Of a stretch of DNA of 64,000 nt, positions 53,741 through 61,447 are shown one piece after another. Within the stretch, counting starts at the first letter, position 1. The number at the start of each line of letters is the position of its first letter. Location: contig NZ_JAIGNL010000001.1 of NCBI RefSeq assembly GCF_019711395.1, positions 930,001-994,000 of the forward strand. Reading direction: 5' to 3'. The notes under the pieces were generated by a model. The model was not told where the DNA came from. It ran no database searches and saw only the letters and a list, made by a program, of their open reading frames with translations. Position numbers and translations under genes: made by a program. Source of the DNA: Qipengyuania xiapuensis (lineage in GTDB: Bacteria > Pseudomonadota > Alphaproteobacteria > Sphingomonadales > Sphingomonadaceae).

Positions 53741-54042
53741 AGCGGATCGAGGTCGACGGCCTTCCGCCGGAGCCGCTGGCTGCGGCCGGGCTGTTCCACC
53801 AGAACTGGCTCGACCCGATCGAACGGGCCCTGGGCGAAGGGCAGGACGTTCTCGTCACGCTGGAGGCGGCCGATCACACGCATGAGGAATGGCGCAAGGC
53901 GGCCGCGGCGATGCTGGCCCGCAAACACGCGCCGCGGCGCGTCAATCTCGTTGCCGGCAGCGGGCCATCGCTCGATGCGACGGCGGATTACCTTGCTCAG
54001 GCACCGGGCGTGACCGGCCAGTATTTCCGGGCCGCGACGTGA
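53737..54042 (+). CDS. small Rossmann-fold-like protein between folB and moaD
   Basis: 101-aa protein of unknown function. V-D-G-L-P-P-E-P-L-A-A-A-G-L-F-H near the N-terminus, two beta-alpha units, and a V-N-L-V-A-G-S-G loop near 68-75 resemble part of a dinucleotide-binding fold, possibly a remnant of a short-chain dehydrogenase. ATGA overlap with folB and GTGA overlap with moaD place it in the same message. Confidence 0.8.
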   Translation: MKRIEVDGLPPEPLAAAGLFHQNWLDPIERALGEGQDVLVTLEAADHTHEEWRKAAAAMLARKHAPRRVNLVAGSGPSLDATADYLAQAPGVTGQYFRAAT

Positions 54043-54281
54043 GCGTGACGATCCTCTTCCTCGGCCCCTTGCGCGATCTCGCTGGCGAGCAGGAACGAGA
54101 AGTCGCTGCTCCGCTCGACTGGAAAGGGCTGCTCGAAGCGGTCGGTCCCGAGATTGCCGAGCAGCTTGGCGAAGAGCGGGTCAACGTGGCCTGCAAGGGC
54201 AAGGTGCTGGCCGACAAGCGCACGCTCCATGCCGAGGATGGCGACGAGGTCGCGCTGCTCCCACCGGTGAGCGGTGGCTAG
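54039..54281 (+). CDS. moaD: molybdopterin synthase small subunit
   Basis: 80-aa ubiquitin-like sulfur carrier ending in the essential Gly-Gly (V-S-G-G). The GTG start at 54039 overlaps the previous stop (GTGA). The C-terminus is thiocarboxylated by MoeB and delivers sulfur to the MoaE active site. Overlaps moaE by 8 nt. Confidence 0.93.
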   Translation: MSVTILFLGPLRDLAGEQEREVAAPLDWKGLLEAVGPEIAEQLGEERVNVACKGKVLADKRTLHAEDGDEVALLPPVSGG

Positions 54282-54741
54282 GCTATCGATCGCGAGCCCG
54301 CTCGACGTCCGGCTGCTGGAGAAGGGCATGTCGGTCGGCGAAGCGCTCGCCGCGTTCAATGCGGCGCATGATGGCGCAGGGGGTGTGGTCTCATTCCTTG
54401 GCAAGGTTCGCCCCGAAGGCGGAGTGAAGGCGCTCGAGTTGTCGCATTACGAGCCGCTGACATTGCCGGGCATGCAGGACCTGGCGGAACAGGCGCGTGA
54501 GCGCTTCGACCTTGCAGGTGTCCTTGCCTGGCATCGCATCGGCGTGATGAAACCGGGCGAGGCGATCGTGCTGGTGGCCACCGCTGCCCGCCACCGGCGA
54601 AATGCTTTCGAGGCGGCGGACTTCCTGATGGACCATCTCAAGTCGGCGGCATGGCTGTGGAAGCGCGAAAGGCGCGATGACGGCTGGCACTGGATCGAAC
54701 CGCGCGATCAGGACCACGAAGACCTCGCCCGCTGGAATTGA
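54274..54741 (+). CDS. moaE: molybdopterin synthase large subunit
   Basis: Converts cPMP to molybdopterin with MoaD. 155 aa. G-A-G-G-V-V-S-F-L-G-K-V-R near residues 34-46, A-A-R-H-R-R-N-A-F near 104-112, and the catalytic-Lys region L-K-S-A-A-W-L-W-K-R-E near 121-131. Start GTG 54274 within the moaD end. Last gene of the thrC-moaE run. Confidence 0.95.
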   Translation: MARLSIASPLDVRLLEKGMSVGEALAAFNAAHDGAGGVVSFLGKVRPEGGVKALELSHYEPLTLPGMQDLAEQARERFDLAGVLAWHRIGVMKPGEAIVLVATAARHRRNAFEAADFLMDHLKSAAWLWKRERRDDGWHWIEPRDQDHEDLARWN

Positions 54742-54751
54742 TTCCGCCTGA

Positions 54752-54765
54752 TTGATCTCGATCAA
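54752..54765 (+). promoter_or_regulatory. perfect FNR box
   Basis: TTGAT-CTCG-ATCAA, an exact FNR consensus (TTGAT-N4-ATCAA), centred 57 bp before the ATG at 54816. Class II activation (box at about -41.5) would place the transcript start near 54800, just ahead of an AAAGGAGA ribosome site. The adjacent convergent gene encodes an FNR-type regulator with the matching recognition helix. Confidence 0.85.
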
Positions 54766-54815
54766 GGAACGGCCCGCGTGAAAGGGGCAAACAGTCTCCA
54801 TCAAAGGAGATCGTC

Positions 54816-55241
54816 ATGTCCAAGCTGCTTACTCGCGAACTGATTGCCGAACAGGCCGCCATCGTCGAAGCGCCCAGGAAGCGCCACGAGGTCGACCGCA
54901 CGTTCGAGCTGCCCAAGGGCCTCTACGCCGCGACTGTTGCGCTGTACCTCGGTTTTCTCGCGATCATGGCCACCGGCATGTCTTCGCCCGGTCTGATCAT
55001 CCCGATGGCCATCTTCACGGTCTTCATCGTCGCAGGCTTCGGTATCCCTGCGATCTGGACCAGGCTCGCTCCGCAGTCGGCATCGAAGCAGATGAGCTTT
55101 GCCCAACTTCGCCGCGACGGCATCTCGACGCTGACGGGCCGCCTTCCGGCCAAGGACGCAGCGGTGCAGATGCTGATCCTCCCGGCCATCATCTTCTGCT
55201 GGGGTATCGCGACGATCACCATCGCAGCCCTGGTCCGCTAA
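54816..55241 (+). CDS. unknown membrane protein under an FNR box
   Basis: 141-aa protein with a charged N-terminal 33 residues (L-T-R-E-L-I-A-E-Q then R-K-R-H-E-V-D-R), two close hydrophobic helices (about 37-55 and 59-80), an R-L-A-P-Q-S-A-S-K-Q loop and a third hydrophobic segment (about 117-139). I recognise no named family. Preceded by a perfect FNR site and AAAGGAGA, so it is likely induced when oxygen falls. Convergent with the FNR-type regulator (22 bp between). Confidence 0.85.
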   Translation: MSKLLTRELIAEQAAIVEAPRKRHEVDRTFELPKGLYAATVALYLGFLAIMATGMSSPGLIIPMAIFTVFIVAGFGIPAIWTRLAPQSASKQMSFAQLRRDGISTLTGRLPAKDAAVQMLILPAIIFCWGIATITIAALVR

Positions 55242-55263
55242 ACCAGGCCGCTGACAAGTTGCC

Positions 55264-55944
55264 TCAGGAGAGGGGCAGGAGCGCGGGGTCGACCAGTTCG
55301 ATCCCGCGCTTTCCCATGCGCTTGATCGCGCCCTCGCGTTCGAAGCGCGTGAACATCCGGCTCACCGTCTCGATCGTCAGTCCCAGCATGTCAGCCAGTT
55401 CGCCGCGCGAAAGCGGGAGGTCGAACTCCCTGGCCGGATGGCAGGGCGAATCGCTCGCCGCGCGGGCCATCGACAGGAGAGCACCCGCAACGCGCTGTTC
55501 GGCCGAAGCGTTGCCTGTCAGCGCGAGCAGTTCGCGGCTGGCATAGAGATCTTCCTGCGTGCGCCGCAAAAGCGCCTGTGCGAGCCGGGGATAACGCTCG
55601 GTCGCCTCGGCAAAGGCAGGGCCCGAGAATACGCACAATTCGCTTTCGCCCAGCGCGACAACGTCGTGGCGCATGTAGGGACCGAACATCTCGCCGACGA
55701 AGCCGGCGGGGTGAACGAGCGACAGGATGCGTTCGCGCCCGTCGATATCGGTAGAGGTGATCTTGAGCGCGCCGCTCTTGAGGGTAGCGCAGGCCGCTTC
55801 CGACATTCCGGCACTGAACAGCGTCTCGCCTTTCTTCAGGACGCGCGTGCGACCGGCCTTGGCCAGCTCGTCGCGTTCGGCTTCGTCGAGAATCGCACAG
55901 GCCGCACGATCGCGCACGGGGCAGGTCGCACAGGAAAGGCTCAT
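55264..55944 (-). CDS. FNR-type [4Fe-4S] transcription regulator (Crp/Fnr family)
   Basis: 226-aa oxygen-sensing regulator. N-terminal Cys5, Cys8, Cys16 (C-A-T-C then C-A-I-L) plus Cys104 fit the four ligands of a [4Fe-4S] cluster. A cyclic-nucleotide-like barrel follows, then a helix-turn-helix whose recognition helix is T-I-E-T-V-S-R-M-F (E192, S195, R196), the FNR residues that read TTGAT-ATCAA. This matches the box at 54752-54765. ATG 55944 overlaps the lipoprotein stop (ATGA). Confidence 0.92.
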   Translation of the reverse strand: MSLSCATCPVRDRAACAILDEAERDELAKAGRTRVLKKGETLFSAGMSEAACATLKSGALKITSTDIDGRERILSLVHPAGFVGEMFGPYMRHDVVALGESELCVFSGPAFAEATERYPRLAQALLRRTQEDLYASRELLALTGNASAEQRVAGALLSMARAASDSPCHPAREFDLPLSRGELADMLGLTIETVSRMFTRFEREGAIKRMGKRGIELVDPALLPLS

Positions 55945-56459
55945 TCAACGCGCCCCCGCAGGTCAGCCAGGACCGCGTCCTCGATGCGGACGAGGGCGAT
56001 TACTTCGTTTCGTGCCGATTCGATTGCGGTGATGTCGTCAGCACCTACGCGAGCCGCAGTATAGATCGCATCGAGATCGCCGAGCGGAACGGCGGCGCGG
56101 CTGCGCGCGGAATCGAGTTCGGCGAGAGCGACCTGCGCGGCAGCCCAGCGGTCGCTTCCCAGGCTGGTGCCCGAGGCGGCGGCGACGAGCTCTTCTGCCC
56201 GTGGGCGCGTTTCCTCGAATGCCTCGTGGGCATTGCGAGCATCGGCCACGAGGCTGGCAAGGCGCGCATCGAGCCCGCCCGTCAGATCCACCTCTACCGG
56301 CGGAATATCGAGCCGCTTGGGCTCCGGACTGCCGAATGTTCCTTCGCTGCGTTCGCTGTCGCGGATCGCGAGCGAGGGATAGTCCGCGCTGGACCCGGCG
56401 CAGGCCGCGAGCGACAAGGAAAGGACGGCGGCAAGGGCTGGTCTTGCATTTGCGTGCAT
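55941..56459 (-). CDS. predicted lipoprotein upstream of the FNR-type regulator
   Basis: 172-aa protein: signal peptide with lipobox L-A-A-C (Cys20), then a mostly helical, acidic/Arg-rich region. I recognise no family. ATG 56459 is the natural start, since upstream codons have no signal features. Its stop overlaps the regulator's start, so both may be cotranscribed. Confidence 0.78.
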   Translation of the reverse strand: MHANARPALAAVLSLSLAACAGSSADYPSLAIRDSERSEGTFGSPEPKRLDIPPVEVDLTGGLDARLASLVADARNAHEAFEETRPRAEELVAAASGTSLGSDRWAAAQVALAELDSARSRAAVPLGDLDAIYTAARVGADDITAIESARNEVIALVRIEDAVLADLRGRVE

Positions 56460-56525
56460 TGCGGCCACATAGCATGGGCAGCAGGCTGTACCAGCGCGAA
56501 AGGCAAAAAAGCGCTCCATCCAGCG

Positions 56526-56554
56526 TTGACTTGGTCCCGCCTTTCGCCTAACGG
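56526..56554 (+). promoter_or_regulatory. possible promoter of rplU-rpmA
   Basis: TTGACT (56526-56531), 17 bp, then TAACGG (56549-56554), about 95 bp before rplU. The -35 is good, the -10 weak. Confidence 0.4.
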
Positions 56555-56572
56555 CACGCTTCTTTCCGGGCC

Positions 56573-56588
56573 CGCTCATCAGCGGGTC
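56573..56588 (+). promoter_or_regulatory. leader hairpin before rplU
   Basis: CCCGCT-CATC-AGCGGG, a perfect 6-bp stem with a 4-nt loop in the presumed rplU leader, 61 bp before the ATG. Ribosomal-protein leaders often carry regulatory hairpins, but whether L21 binds here is unknown. Confidence 0.4.
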
Positions 56589-56649
56589 GACGGGTGCGCC
56601 GTAGATTCGCAAGAATGCGGCACAGCAATTTGAACGAGAGATACGTACC

Positions 56650-57159
56650 ATGTTCGCAGTAGTGCGCACGGGCGGCAAGCAATACCGGGTTGCCGCCGGA
56701 GACAAGATCGCGGTTGAGAAGCTGGCTGGCGAAGCCGGTGACACCATCACGCTGGGCGACGTCCTGCTCGCCGGTGAAGGCGACAAGCTGGAAGACGCCG
56801 GCAAGGTGACGGTTTCGGCCGAAATCATCGCACAGGCGAAGAGCGAAAAGGTCGTCGTCTTCAAGAAGCGTCGTCGTCACAACTACCGCCGCAAGAACGG
56901 CCACCGTCAGATGATGACGCTCCTGCGCATCACCGACGTCGGCACCGGCGGCGCCAAGAAGGCTGCTCCCAAGAAGGAAGCTGCCAAGAAGGCTGACGCT
57001 CCGAAGAAGGACACTTCCGAAGAGAAGGCAGCGCCGAAGGCCAAGAAGGCTGCACCGAAGAAGGCTGCAGCTACCAAGGCGGCTCCTGCCAAGAAGGCAC
57101 CCGCTAAGAAGGCTGCGCCCAAGAAGGCTGCAGCCAAGAAGACCGAATCCAAGAAGTAA
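56650..57159 (+). CDS. rplU: 50S ribosomal protein L21 with long Lys/Ala tail
   Basis: Large-subunit rRNA-binding protein. The conserved L21 domain is residues 1-100 ([12 protein letters not shown], then [16 protein letters not shown]). Residues about 101-169 are an added Lys/Ala/Pro tail of near-repeating K-K-A-A-P-K-K units. Some alphaproteobacterial L21 proteins carry such tails, though this one is long. Followed by rpmA 12 bp downstream. Confidence 0.97.
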   Translation: MFAVVRTGGKQYRVAAGDKIAVEKLAGEAGDTITLGDVLLAGEGDKLEDAGKVTVSAEIIAQAKSEKVVVFKKRRRHNYRRKNGHRQMMTLLRITDVGTGGAKKAAPKKEAAKKADAPKKDTSEEKAAPKAKKAAPKKAAATKAAPAKKAPAKKAAPKKAAAKKTESKK

Positions 57160-57171
57160 GGAAACCGGACC

Positions 57172-57441
57172 ATGGCACATAAAAAAGCAGGCGGTTCATC
57201 GCGTAACGGTCGCGACTCAGCTGGTCGTCGTCTTGGTGTGAAGAAGTTCGGCAGCGAAAACGTCGTCGCCGGCAACATTATCGTGCGCCAGCGCGGCACG
57301 AAGTTCTACCCGGCCGTCAACGTCGGCATGGGCAAGGACCACACGCTGTTCGCGCTTACCGACGGCGTCGTCCGATTCCACTCGGGCAAGCTCGGCCGCA
57401 AATACGTTTCGGTCGACGCGATGGCGGAAGCCGCCGAATAA
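57172..57441 (+). CDS. rpmA: 50S ribosomal protein L27
   Basis: 89-aa L27, whose N-terminus reaches the peptidyl transferase centre. [16 protein letters not shown] is canonical, starting directly at Ala after Met with no cleaved leader. [17 protein letters not shown] near 27-43. Confidence 0.98.
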   Translation: MAHKKAGGSSRNGRDSAGRRLGVKKFGSENVVAGNIIVRQRGTKFYPAVNVGMGKDHTLFALTDGVVRFHSGKLGRKYVSVDAMAEAAE

Positions 57442-57458
57442 AAGGACGCTCCGATAAC

Positions 57459-57483
57459 GGGACCGTCCAGACGGAACGGTCCC
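57459..57483 (+). terminator. hairpin after rpmA, terminator-like but without a T-run
   Basis: GGGACCGT (57459-57466) with ACGGTCCC (57476-57483), perfect 8-bp stem, 9-nt loop, 18 bp after the rpmA stop. The lack of T's makes intrinsic termination doubtful. Confidence 0.45.
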
Positions 57484-57507
57484 AGCCGGGCTAACGATCC
57501 GGCAGAC

Positions 57508-57558
57508 GAAGAGGGAGATGGGGCCGACCCGTCTACCTCTTGTCGTTTCTCCCTCTTC
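57508..57558. repeat. long-loop inverted repeat between rpmA and the GNAT gene
   Basis: GAAGAGGGAGA (57508-57518) pairs with TCTCCCTCTTC (57548-57558), 11 bp perfect, enclosing 29 nt. With the hairpin at 57459-57483 it makes most of the 212-bp gene-free gap 57442-57653 structured. Confidence 0.6.
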
Positions 57559-57653
57559 AAAACCGCTTGGGCGAAAATTCGATTTCGTCGCCACGCAATT
57601 GTCACGCGTCCGGCCTAGGAGCCCGGAGCGTGGACCTCACGGGGAGAATACCG

Positions 57654-58196
57654 ATGTTCCATGTTACGAATCGGCTGCTGTTGCGGCCGGCCTGGCCTGA
57701 AGATGCAGATGCGCTGTTCGGCAAGATCGCCGACGAAGGCGTCGTTCGCAATCTCGCCTCGGCGCCCTGGCCCTATCTCCCTGAACATGCCCGCGAATTC
57801 GTCATGCGAAAGCAGGATCCGCGCTTTCCGGTATTCCTCATTACCCGCCCGGGTGACGAGGGATCGGAGCTGGTCGGCTGCATCGGCATCGATGCGACCG
57901 ATGGCGAGGTCGAACTCGGTTACTGGATCGCCCGCAGGTTATGGGGGCAGGGCTATGCGACCGAAGCCGCCAATGGCGTGCTGGAAGTTGCACGGCTGCT
58001 CGGCCACGAGCGCCTGACCGCTGGCCACTTCCTCGACAATCCGGCCTCGGGCCGCGTGCTGCGTAAGCTCGGCTTCAGACCGACAGGCAAGGTCGCGGCG
58101 CGGCACAGCTGCGGCCGGGGCGAGAAGGCGGATTGCGTGCTCTACAGCCTCGATCTGGACGACCAGCAGGCAGAGGCTCCGCTCCAGGCGGCCTAA
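57654..58196 (+). CDS. GNAT family N-acetyltransferase
   Basis: 180-aa acetyltransferase of the RimJ/RimL-like class. V-T-N-R-L-L-L-R-P-A opening; acetyl-CoA-binding motif A region around R-R-L-W-G-Q-G-Y-A-T-E-A near 91-102; H-F-L-D-N-P-A-S-G-R-V-L-R-K-L-G-F near 124-140. ATG 57654 with GGGGAGA upstream. Substrate unknown (protein N-terminus or small amine). Confidence 0.9.
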   Translation: MFHVTNRLLLRPAWPEDADALFGKIADEGVVRNLASAPWPYLPEHAREFVMRKQDPRFPVFLITRPGDEGSELVGCIGIDATDGEVELGYWIARRLWGQGYATEAANGVLEVARLLGHERLTAGHFLDNPASGRVLRKLGFRPTGKVAARHSCGRGEKADCVLYSLDLDDQQAEAPLQAA

Positions 58197-58204
58197 CCAA
58201 ACGA

Positions 58205-58235
58205 AAGGGCCCCGCGATCGCTCGCGGGGCCCTTC
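58205..58235. terminator. bidirectional terminator between convergent genes
   Basis: AAGGGCCCCGCGA (58205-58217) and TCGCGGGGCCCTT (58222-58234) form a perfect 13-bp stem with a 4-nt loop and T-rich flanks on both strands. It can end the GNAT gene on plus and the metal-hydrolase gene on minus. Confidence 0.9.
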
Positions 58236-58255
58236 TTGCTCGTAGCGGCTGGGGG

Positions 58256-59134
58256 TTATTCGGCCGGCATCAGCGCGGCTTCGAATTCACCTTCGTACTT
58301 GCCGATCAGCGCGCGGTCGTCGTGATCCCACGGATGGAAACCGGGCTTGAAGTAGGCGAGCCATGCCGGGAGGATGCGGCGCACCACGCCCGGGCTTACG
58401 GTGAGATACTTGAACAGGCCCCACTTGGCCTTCCAGCCGGTGATTCCGTCCTGCGCAAGCAGTTCCAGCGTGTCGCCCCACCGGTTCTTGAAGAAACGCG
58501 CGGTGACGATCAGCATCATCAGGTTGCGAACCTTCCAGCGCCGCCACCTGGTCCAGTCCTTCGTGGCGTGGTTCCAGGTGTCGAAGGCGACGCCCTTGTG
58601 CTCGATTTCCTCGATCGAGTGCCATTCCCACATCGCGCGAACCTCGGGATCGGCGTCCTTGAAGTGCTTGGGATTGCCGAGGAATTCGGCAGCCATCATC
58701 GCGGTGTAGTGCTCGAGCGCCATGGTGGCGGCGAGGTTGAGGATCTCGGGGCGGCCCTTGGTCATGGCCAGCATCTCGCCCACGCGCTTGTCGATCGCCT
58801 TGATGTCGTAGCCGTGATCTTCGGCGAGACGGTTGAAGGCGATATGCTCGCGCGTGTGGTTGATTTCCTGCTTCACGAAAGCGCGGATTTCTTCGGCCAG
58901 CTGCGGATCGGCGCCATCGCGATGTGCCTTCACGGCCTCGATGAAGAAGGCCTCGCCGCGCGGGAAGGTGGCCGAGAGCGCATTGTGCCAGGCAGTGCCG
59001 AAAGGCTCGCCTGCCCACCAGCGACGCGGCGTGGTGCCGCGATTGAAACGCTCGTCGCGCACGGTGATCGTGAGGTCGGTAGGGGTGGGAGCCTGCTTCT
59101 TGGCGTCGGTATCGATTTTCACAGGGGCGTTCAT
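58256..59134 (-). CDS. predicted metal-dependent hydrolase (ferritin-like, COG3687 type)
   Basis: 292-aa cytoplasmic protein. Helical di-iron-type motifs: E-I-N-H-T-R-E-H near residues 90-97, M-A-L-E-H-Y-T-A near 138-145, and W-H-S-I-E-E-I-E-H-K near 170-179, giving Glu/His ligands for a dinuclear metal centre. Reaction unknown. It diverges from a TetR regulator with palindromes in between, so it is the probable target of that regulator. Confidence 0.85.
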   Translation of the reverse strand: MNAPVKIDTDAKKQAPTPTDLTITVRDERFNRGTTPRRWWAGEPFGTAWHNALSATFPRGEAFFIEAVKAHRDGADPQLAEEIRAFVKQEINHTREHIAFNRLAEDHGYDIKAIDKRVGEMLAMTKGRPEILNLAATMALEHYTAMMAAEFLGNPKHFKDADPEVRAMWEWHSIEEIEHKGVAFDTWNHATKDWTRWRRWKVRNLMMLIVTARFFKNRWGDTLELLAQDGITGWKAKWGLFKYLTVSPGVVRRILPAWLAYFKPGFHPWDHDDRALIGKYEGEFEAALMPAE

Positions 59135-59151
59135 GGACTGCTCCGGAATTA

Positions 59152-59169
59152 ACTTACATCAGTGTAAGT
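59152..59169. promoter_or_regulatory. candidate TetR operator 1
   Basis: ACTTACA-TCAG-TGTAAGT, perfect 7-bp arms, 18 bp upstream of the metal-hydrolase ATG (59134). It lies in the 114-bp region shared with the divergent TetR gene. Confidence 0.65.
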
Positions 59170-59178
59170 AGTGGATAC

Positions 59179-59192
59179 TGACATTGATGTCA
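59179..59192. promoter_or_regulatory. candidate TetR operator 2
   Basis: TGACAT-TG-ATGTCA, a perfect 14-bp palindrome of different sequence from operator 1, 57 bp before the TetR ATG. Confidence 0.6.
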
Positions 59193-59248
59193 ATAAGTTT
59201 CGCGGACGCCTTCCCCGGAGCCTCCGGATGGTTTATCGCCCTGCAATC

Positions 59249-59848
59249 ATGGCAACCCGTAAACGCCTTTCGCCCGAGGAATCGCGCTTCGCAGCGCTCG
59301 AGGCGGCGCGTTCGCTCCTGATCGAGACCGGCCCGCAATCGGTTACGCTGAAAGCAGTGGCCGGTCGAATCGGGCGTACGCACGCCAATCTGCTCCATCA
59401 CTTCGGTTCGGCCGCAGGCCTGCAAAAGGCGCTTGCCGGGCATCTGGCAGAGGCGGTCTGTGCGACCATCGCCGATGCCGTCCACGCCAGCAGGGCGGGT
59501 CTCGGCTCACCGCGCGAGGTGGTCGACCTTGCATTCGATGCCTTCGACAAGGAAGGCGCGGGCGCTCTCGCCAGCTGGATGATCCTGACCGGCAACGAGG
59601 ACGCTCTGACGCCGATTGTCGAGACCATTCACGAGCTGGTCGACGAGATCGCGCCTGCCGAAGCATCGCATTCGGGCGAGGCGAAACAGGTCCACGAAGA
59701 AACGCTGGCGCTGGTCCTGATGGCCATGGGCGATGCGCTGATCGGCAGTGCGCTCTCCCGTTCGCTGGGCCTGCCCGAAACCGCCGCGCGCGACCGTGCG
59801 GAACGGATGCTGGTGCGCTCGCTCGAGGCGGTCACTCAGAAGGGCTGA
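59249..59848 (+). CDS. TetR family transcription regulator
   Basis: 199-aa repressor-type protein. N-terminal helix-turn-helix at about 10-55 (A-L-E-A-A-R, then V-T-L-K-A-V-A-G-R-I-G-R-T-H-A-N-L-L-H-H-F-G-S); variable helical ligand domain after that. ATG 59249 is chosen; ATG 59228 is possible. Likely controls the divergent metal-hydrolase through the palindromes at 59152 and 59179. Ends overlapping the convergent ygfZ gene by 17 bp. Confidence 0.9.
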   Translation: MATRKRLSPEESRFAALEAARSLLIETGPQSVTLKAVAGRIGRTHANLLHHFGSAAGLQKALAGHLAEAVCATIADAVHASRAGLGSPREVVDLAFDAFDKEGAGALASWMILTGNEDALTPIVETIHELVDEIAPAEASHSGEAKQVHEETLALVLMAMGDALIGSALSRSLGLPETAARDRAERMLVRSLEAVTQKG

Positions 59849-60572
59849 GGCCCGGTTTCATCCAGTCCGGCGCTGCGCTCGCGTCGATATCGCTTACCCG
59901 CAGATGATCCACGGCGAGGCCAAGGTCCTCGTAGGCAGCCTTGCGCCGCTTTTCATCGGACCCCTCGAGCGGAACGACCACCAGCCGGCGATTGATCTTG
60001 CTGCGCCAGTTCATGCGCGCGGTGTTCTCTTGGCCGATGTAGCACCCCTTGTCGAAGGCCACGCCGTGGAGCTCGACGGCGTTGGTCTCCAGCCAAAGGA
60101 TGTCGCCCATTTCCGCCCTGCCTTCGGGCACGCCCATTGCGAGACGGTGGGCGAGGTATGCGTCATCGGCTGCCTTGTCATTGTCCGATACCGGCGCGAG
60201 CCAGCGCTGGCCCAGTGCGGTGAGGCGCGGATCGGGCGCGCCGCCATCGCCTGCATGCCTTTCCCAGTGCACCGCCACGCTGTCGTCGATCGCGATGTCG
60301 ATCTTGCGGCGTAGGCGGTAGAGCGACAGGCGCTTCGCAAGGTCGGCAGCGCTCTCCGCTTCGCAATCGAGCAGAACTCCGCCATCGCCCGAAGGCCACA
60401 CGAACATGTCGAACATGGTCTTGCCCTGCGGCGTCAGCAACGCGGCATAGACGGGTAGCGGCTGTCTGAGGTCGTTGGTGAGCAGGCCTTGCAGGAAATC
60501 GATGACGTTATCGCCGTCTTCCTGCGGGCTCAGGCGGATCACGGCGCGGTTCATCAGGCGTGTGGCTGTCAT
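59832..60572 (-). CDS. ygfZ: YgfZ/GcvT-domain folate-binding protein
   Basis: 246-aa tetrahydrofolate-dependent Fe-S cluster maintenance protein. The diagnostic K-G-C-Y-I-G-Q-E motif lies near residues 174-181. Start ATG 60572 (M-T-A-T-R-L-M-N-R). Shorter than E. coli YgfZ (326 aa) but normal for alphaproteobacteria. Starts 38 bp from the divergent patatin gene. Confidence 0.9.
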   Translation of the reverse strand: MTATRLMNRAVIRLSPQEDGDNVIDFLQGLLTNDLRQPLPVYAALLTPQGKTMFDMFVWPSGDGGVLLDCEAESAADLAKRLSLYRLRRKIDIAIDDSVAVHWERHAGDGGAPDPRLTALGQRWLAPVSDNDKAADDAYLAHRLAMGVPEGRAEMGDILWLETNAVELHGVAFDKGCYIGQENTARMNWRSKINRRLVVVPLEGSDEKRRKAAYEDLGLAVDHLRVSDIDASAAPDWMKPGLSPSE

Positions 60573-60610
60573 GCGTGACAGATAGGCCACCGGGCGGCAT
60601 AGGCAATGCG

Positions 60611-61435
60611 GTGAACGTCAAATTCGACCAGATCGTCTTCTCGGGCGGCGGGATCCGTTGCTTCTGGCACGGAGGCTTTCTGGCCGAGGCCGGACCTGCG
60701 CTCGACCTGGATGTGAAGCGTGTCTCGGGTGTCTCCGGCGGGGCCTTGAGCGCGGCCGCCTGGATCGGAAAGCGCGAGACCGATCTGCTCGAGCTGATGC
60801 ACGAGGCATTCGCGATCAACGACGCGAATGTCGATCTCAAGCGAAGCAATTACACGCCACACCAGGAAATCTACCGCGCTGTGGTGGAGACGACACTCGA
60901 TGCCGAGGCGATCGAACGGATCGCTGATGGGCCCGATTATCAGGTCGTGCTTTCGCTTCCGCCCTCGCGATTGTCTCCGCGCTCATCCGCCCTCGTTTAC
61001 GGCATTTTGTACAAGCTCGACCACGCGGTCCGCTCTACGCCGCATCTTGCGTGGACCAAGAAGGCTGGGCTGGGCCAGCTGAGAGTGGATGCGCGGCAAG
61101 CAGCACGTGACGGAAGGCTCGTCGACTTGATCTGTGCGGCAGCGACGATACCACCGGTCTTCGACGTACCGCACTGGGACGACCAGCGCGTGCTCGATGG
61201 CGGGATGACCGATAAGGCCCCGCTGCCCGATCCGGACGAAGGGCGCACGCTGATCCTCCTGTCGAGCCGCTATTCCGCAATCCCGCAGGATGATCGCCGG
61301 ACCTATGTCCAGCCAAGCAGCGAGGTTGCCGCCGACAAGATCGACTTCGCCCATGCCGACCGCGTGCTCAAGACTTGGGCGCAGGGCGAGGAAGACGCGC
61401 GCTTGTGGCTGGAACAGAACGGGCTTGCGAGCTAA
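60611..61435 (+). CDS. patatin-like phospholipase
   Basis: 274-aa serine lipase-fold protein. Oxyanion loop S-G-G-G-I-R near residues 11-16, nucleophile elbow G-V-S-G-G (Ser near 41), and catalytic D-G-G-M in L-D-G-G-M-T-D near 196-202. GTG 60611 is the start by fit to the family N-terminus. No signal peptide, so probably cytoplasmic or delivered by other means. 12 bp before pyrC. Confidence 0.88.
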   Translation: MNVKFDQIVFSGGGIRCFWHGGFLAEAGPALDLDVKRVSGVSGGALSAAAWIGKRETDLLELMHEAFAINDANVDLKRSNYTPHQEIYRAVVETTLDAEAIERIADGPDYQVVLSLPPSRLSPRSSALVYGILYKLDHAVRSTPHLAWTKKAGLGQLRVDARQAARDGRLVDLICAAATIPPVFDVPHWDDQRVLDGGMTDKAPLPDPDEGRTLILLSSRYSAIPQDDRRTYVQPSSEVAADKIDFAHADRVLKTWAQGEEDARLWLEQNGLAS

Positions 61436-61447
61436 GGGGCGCGGGAC

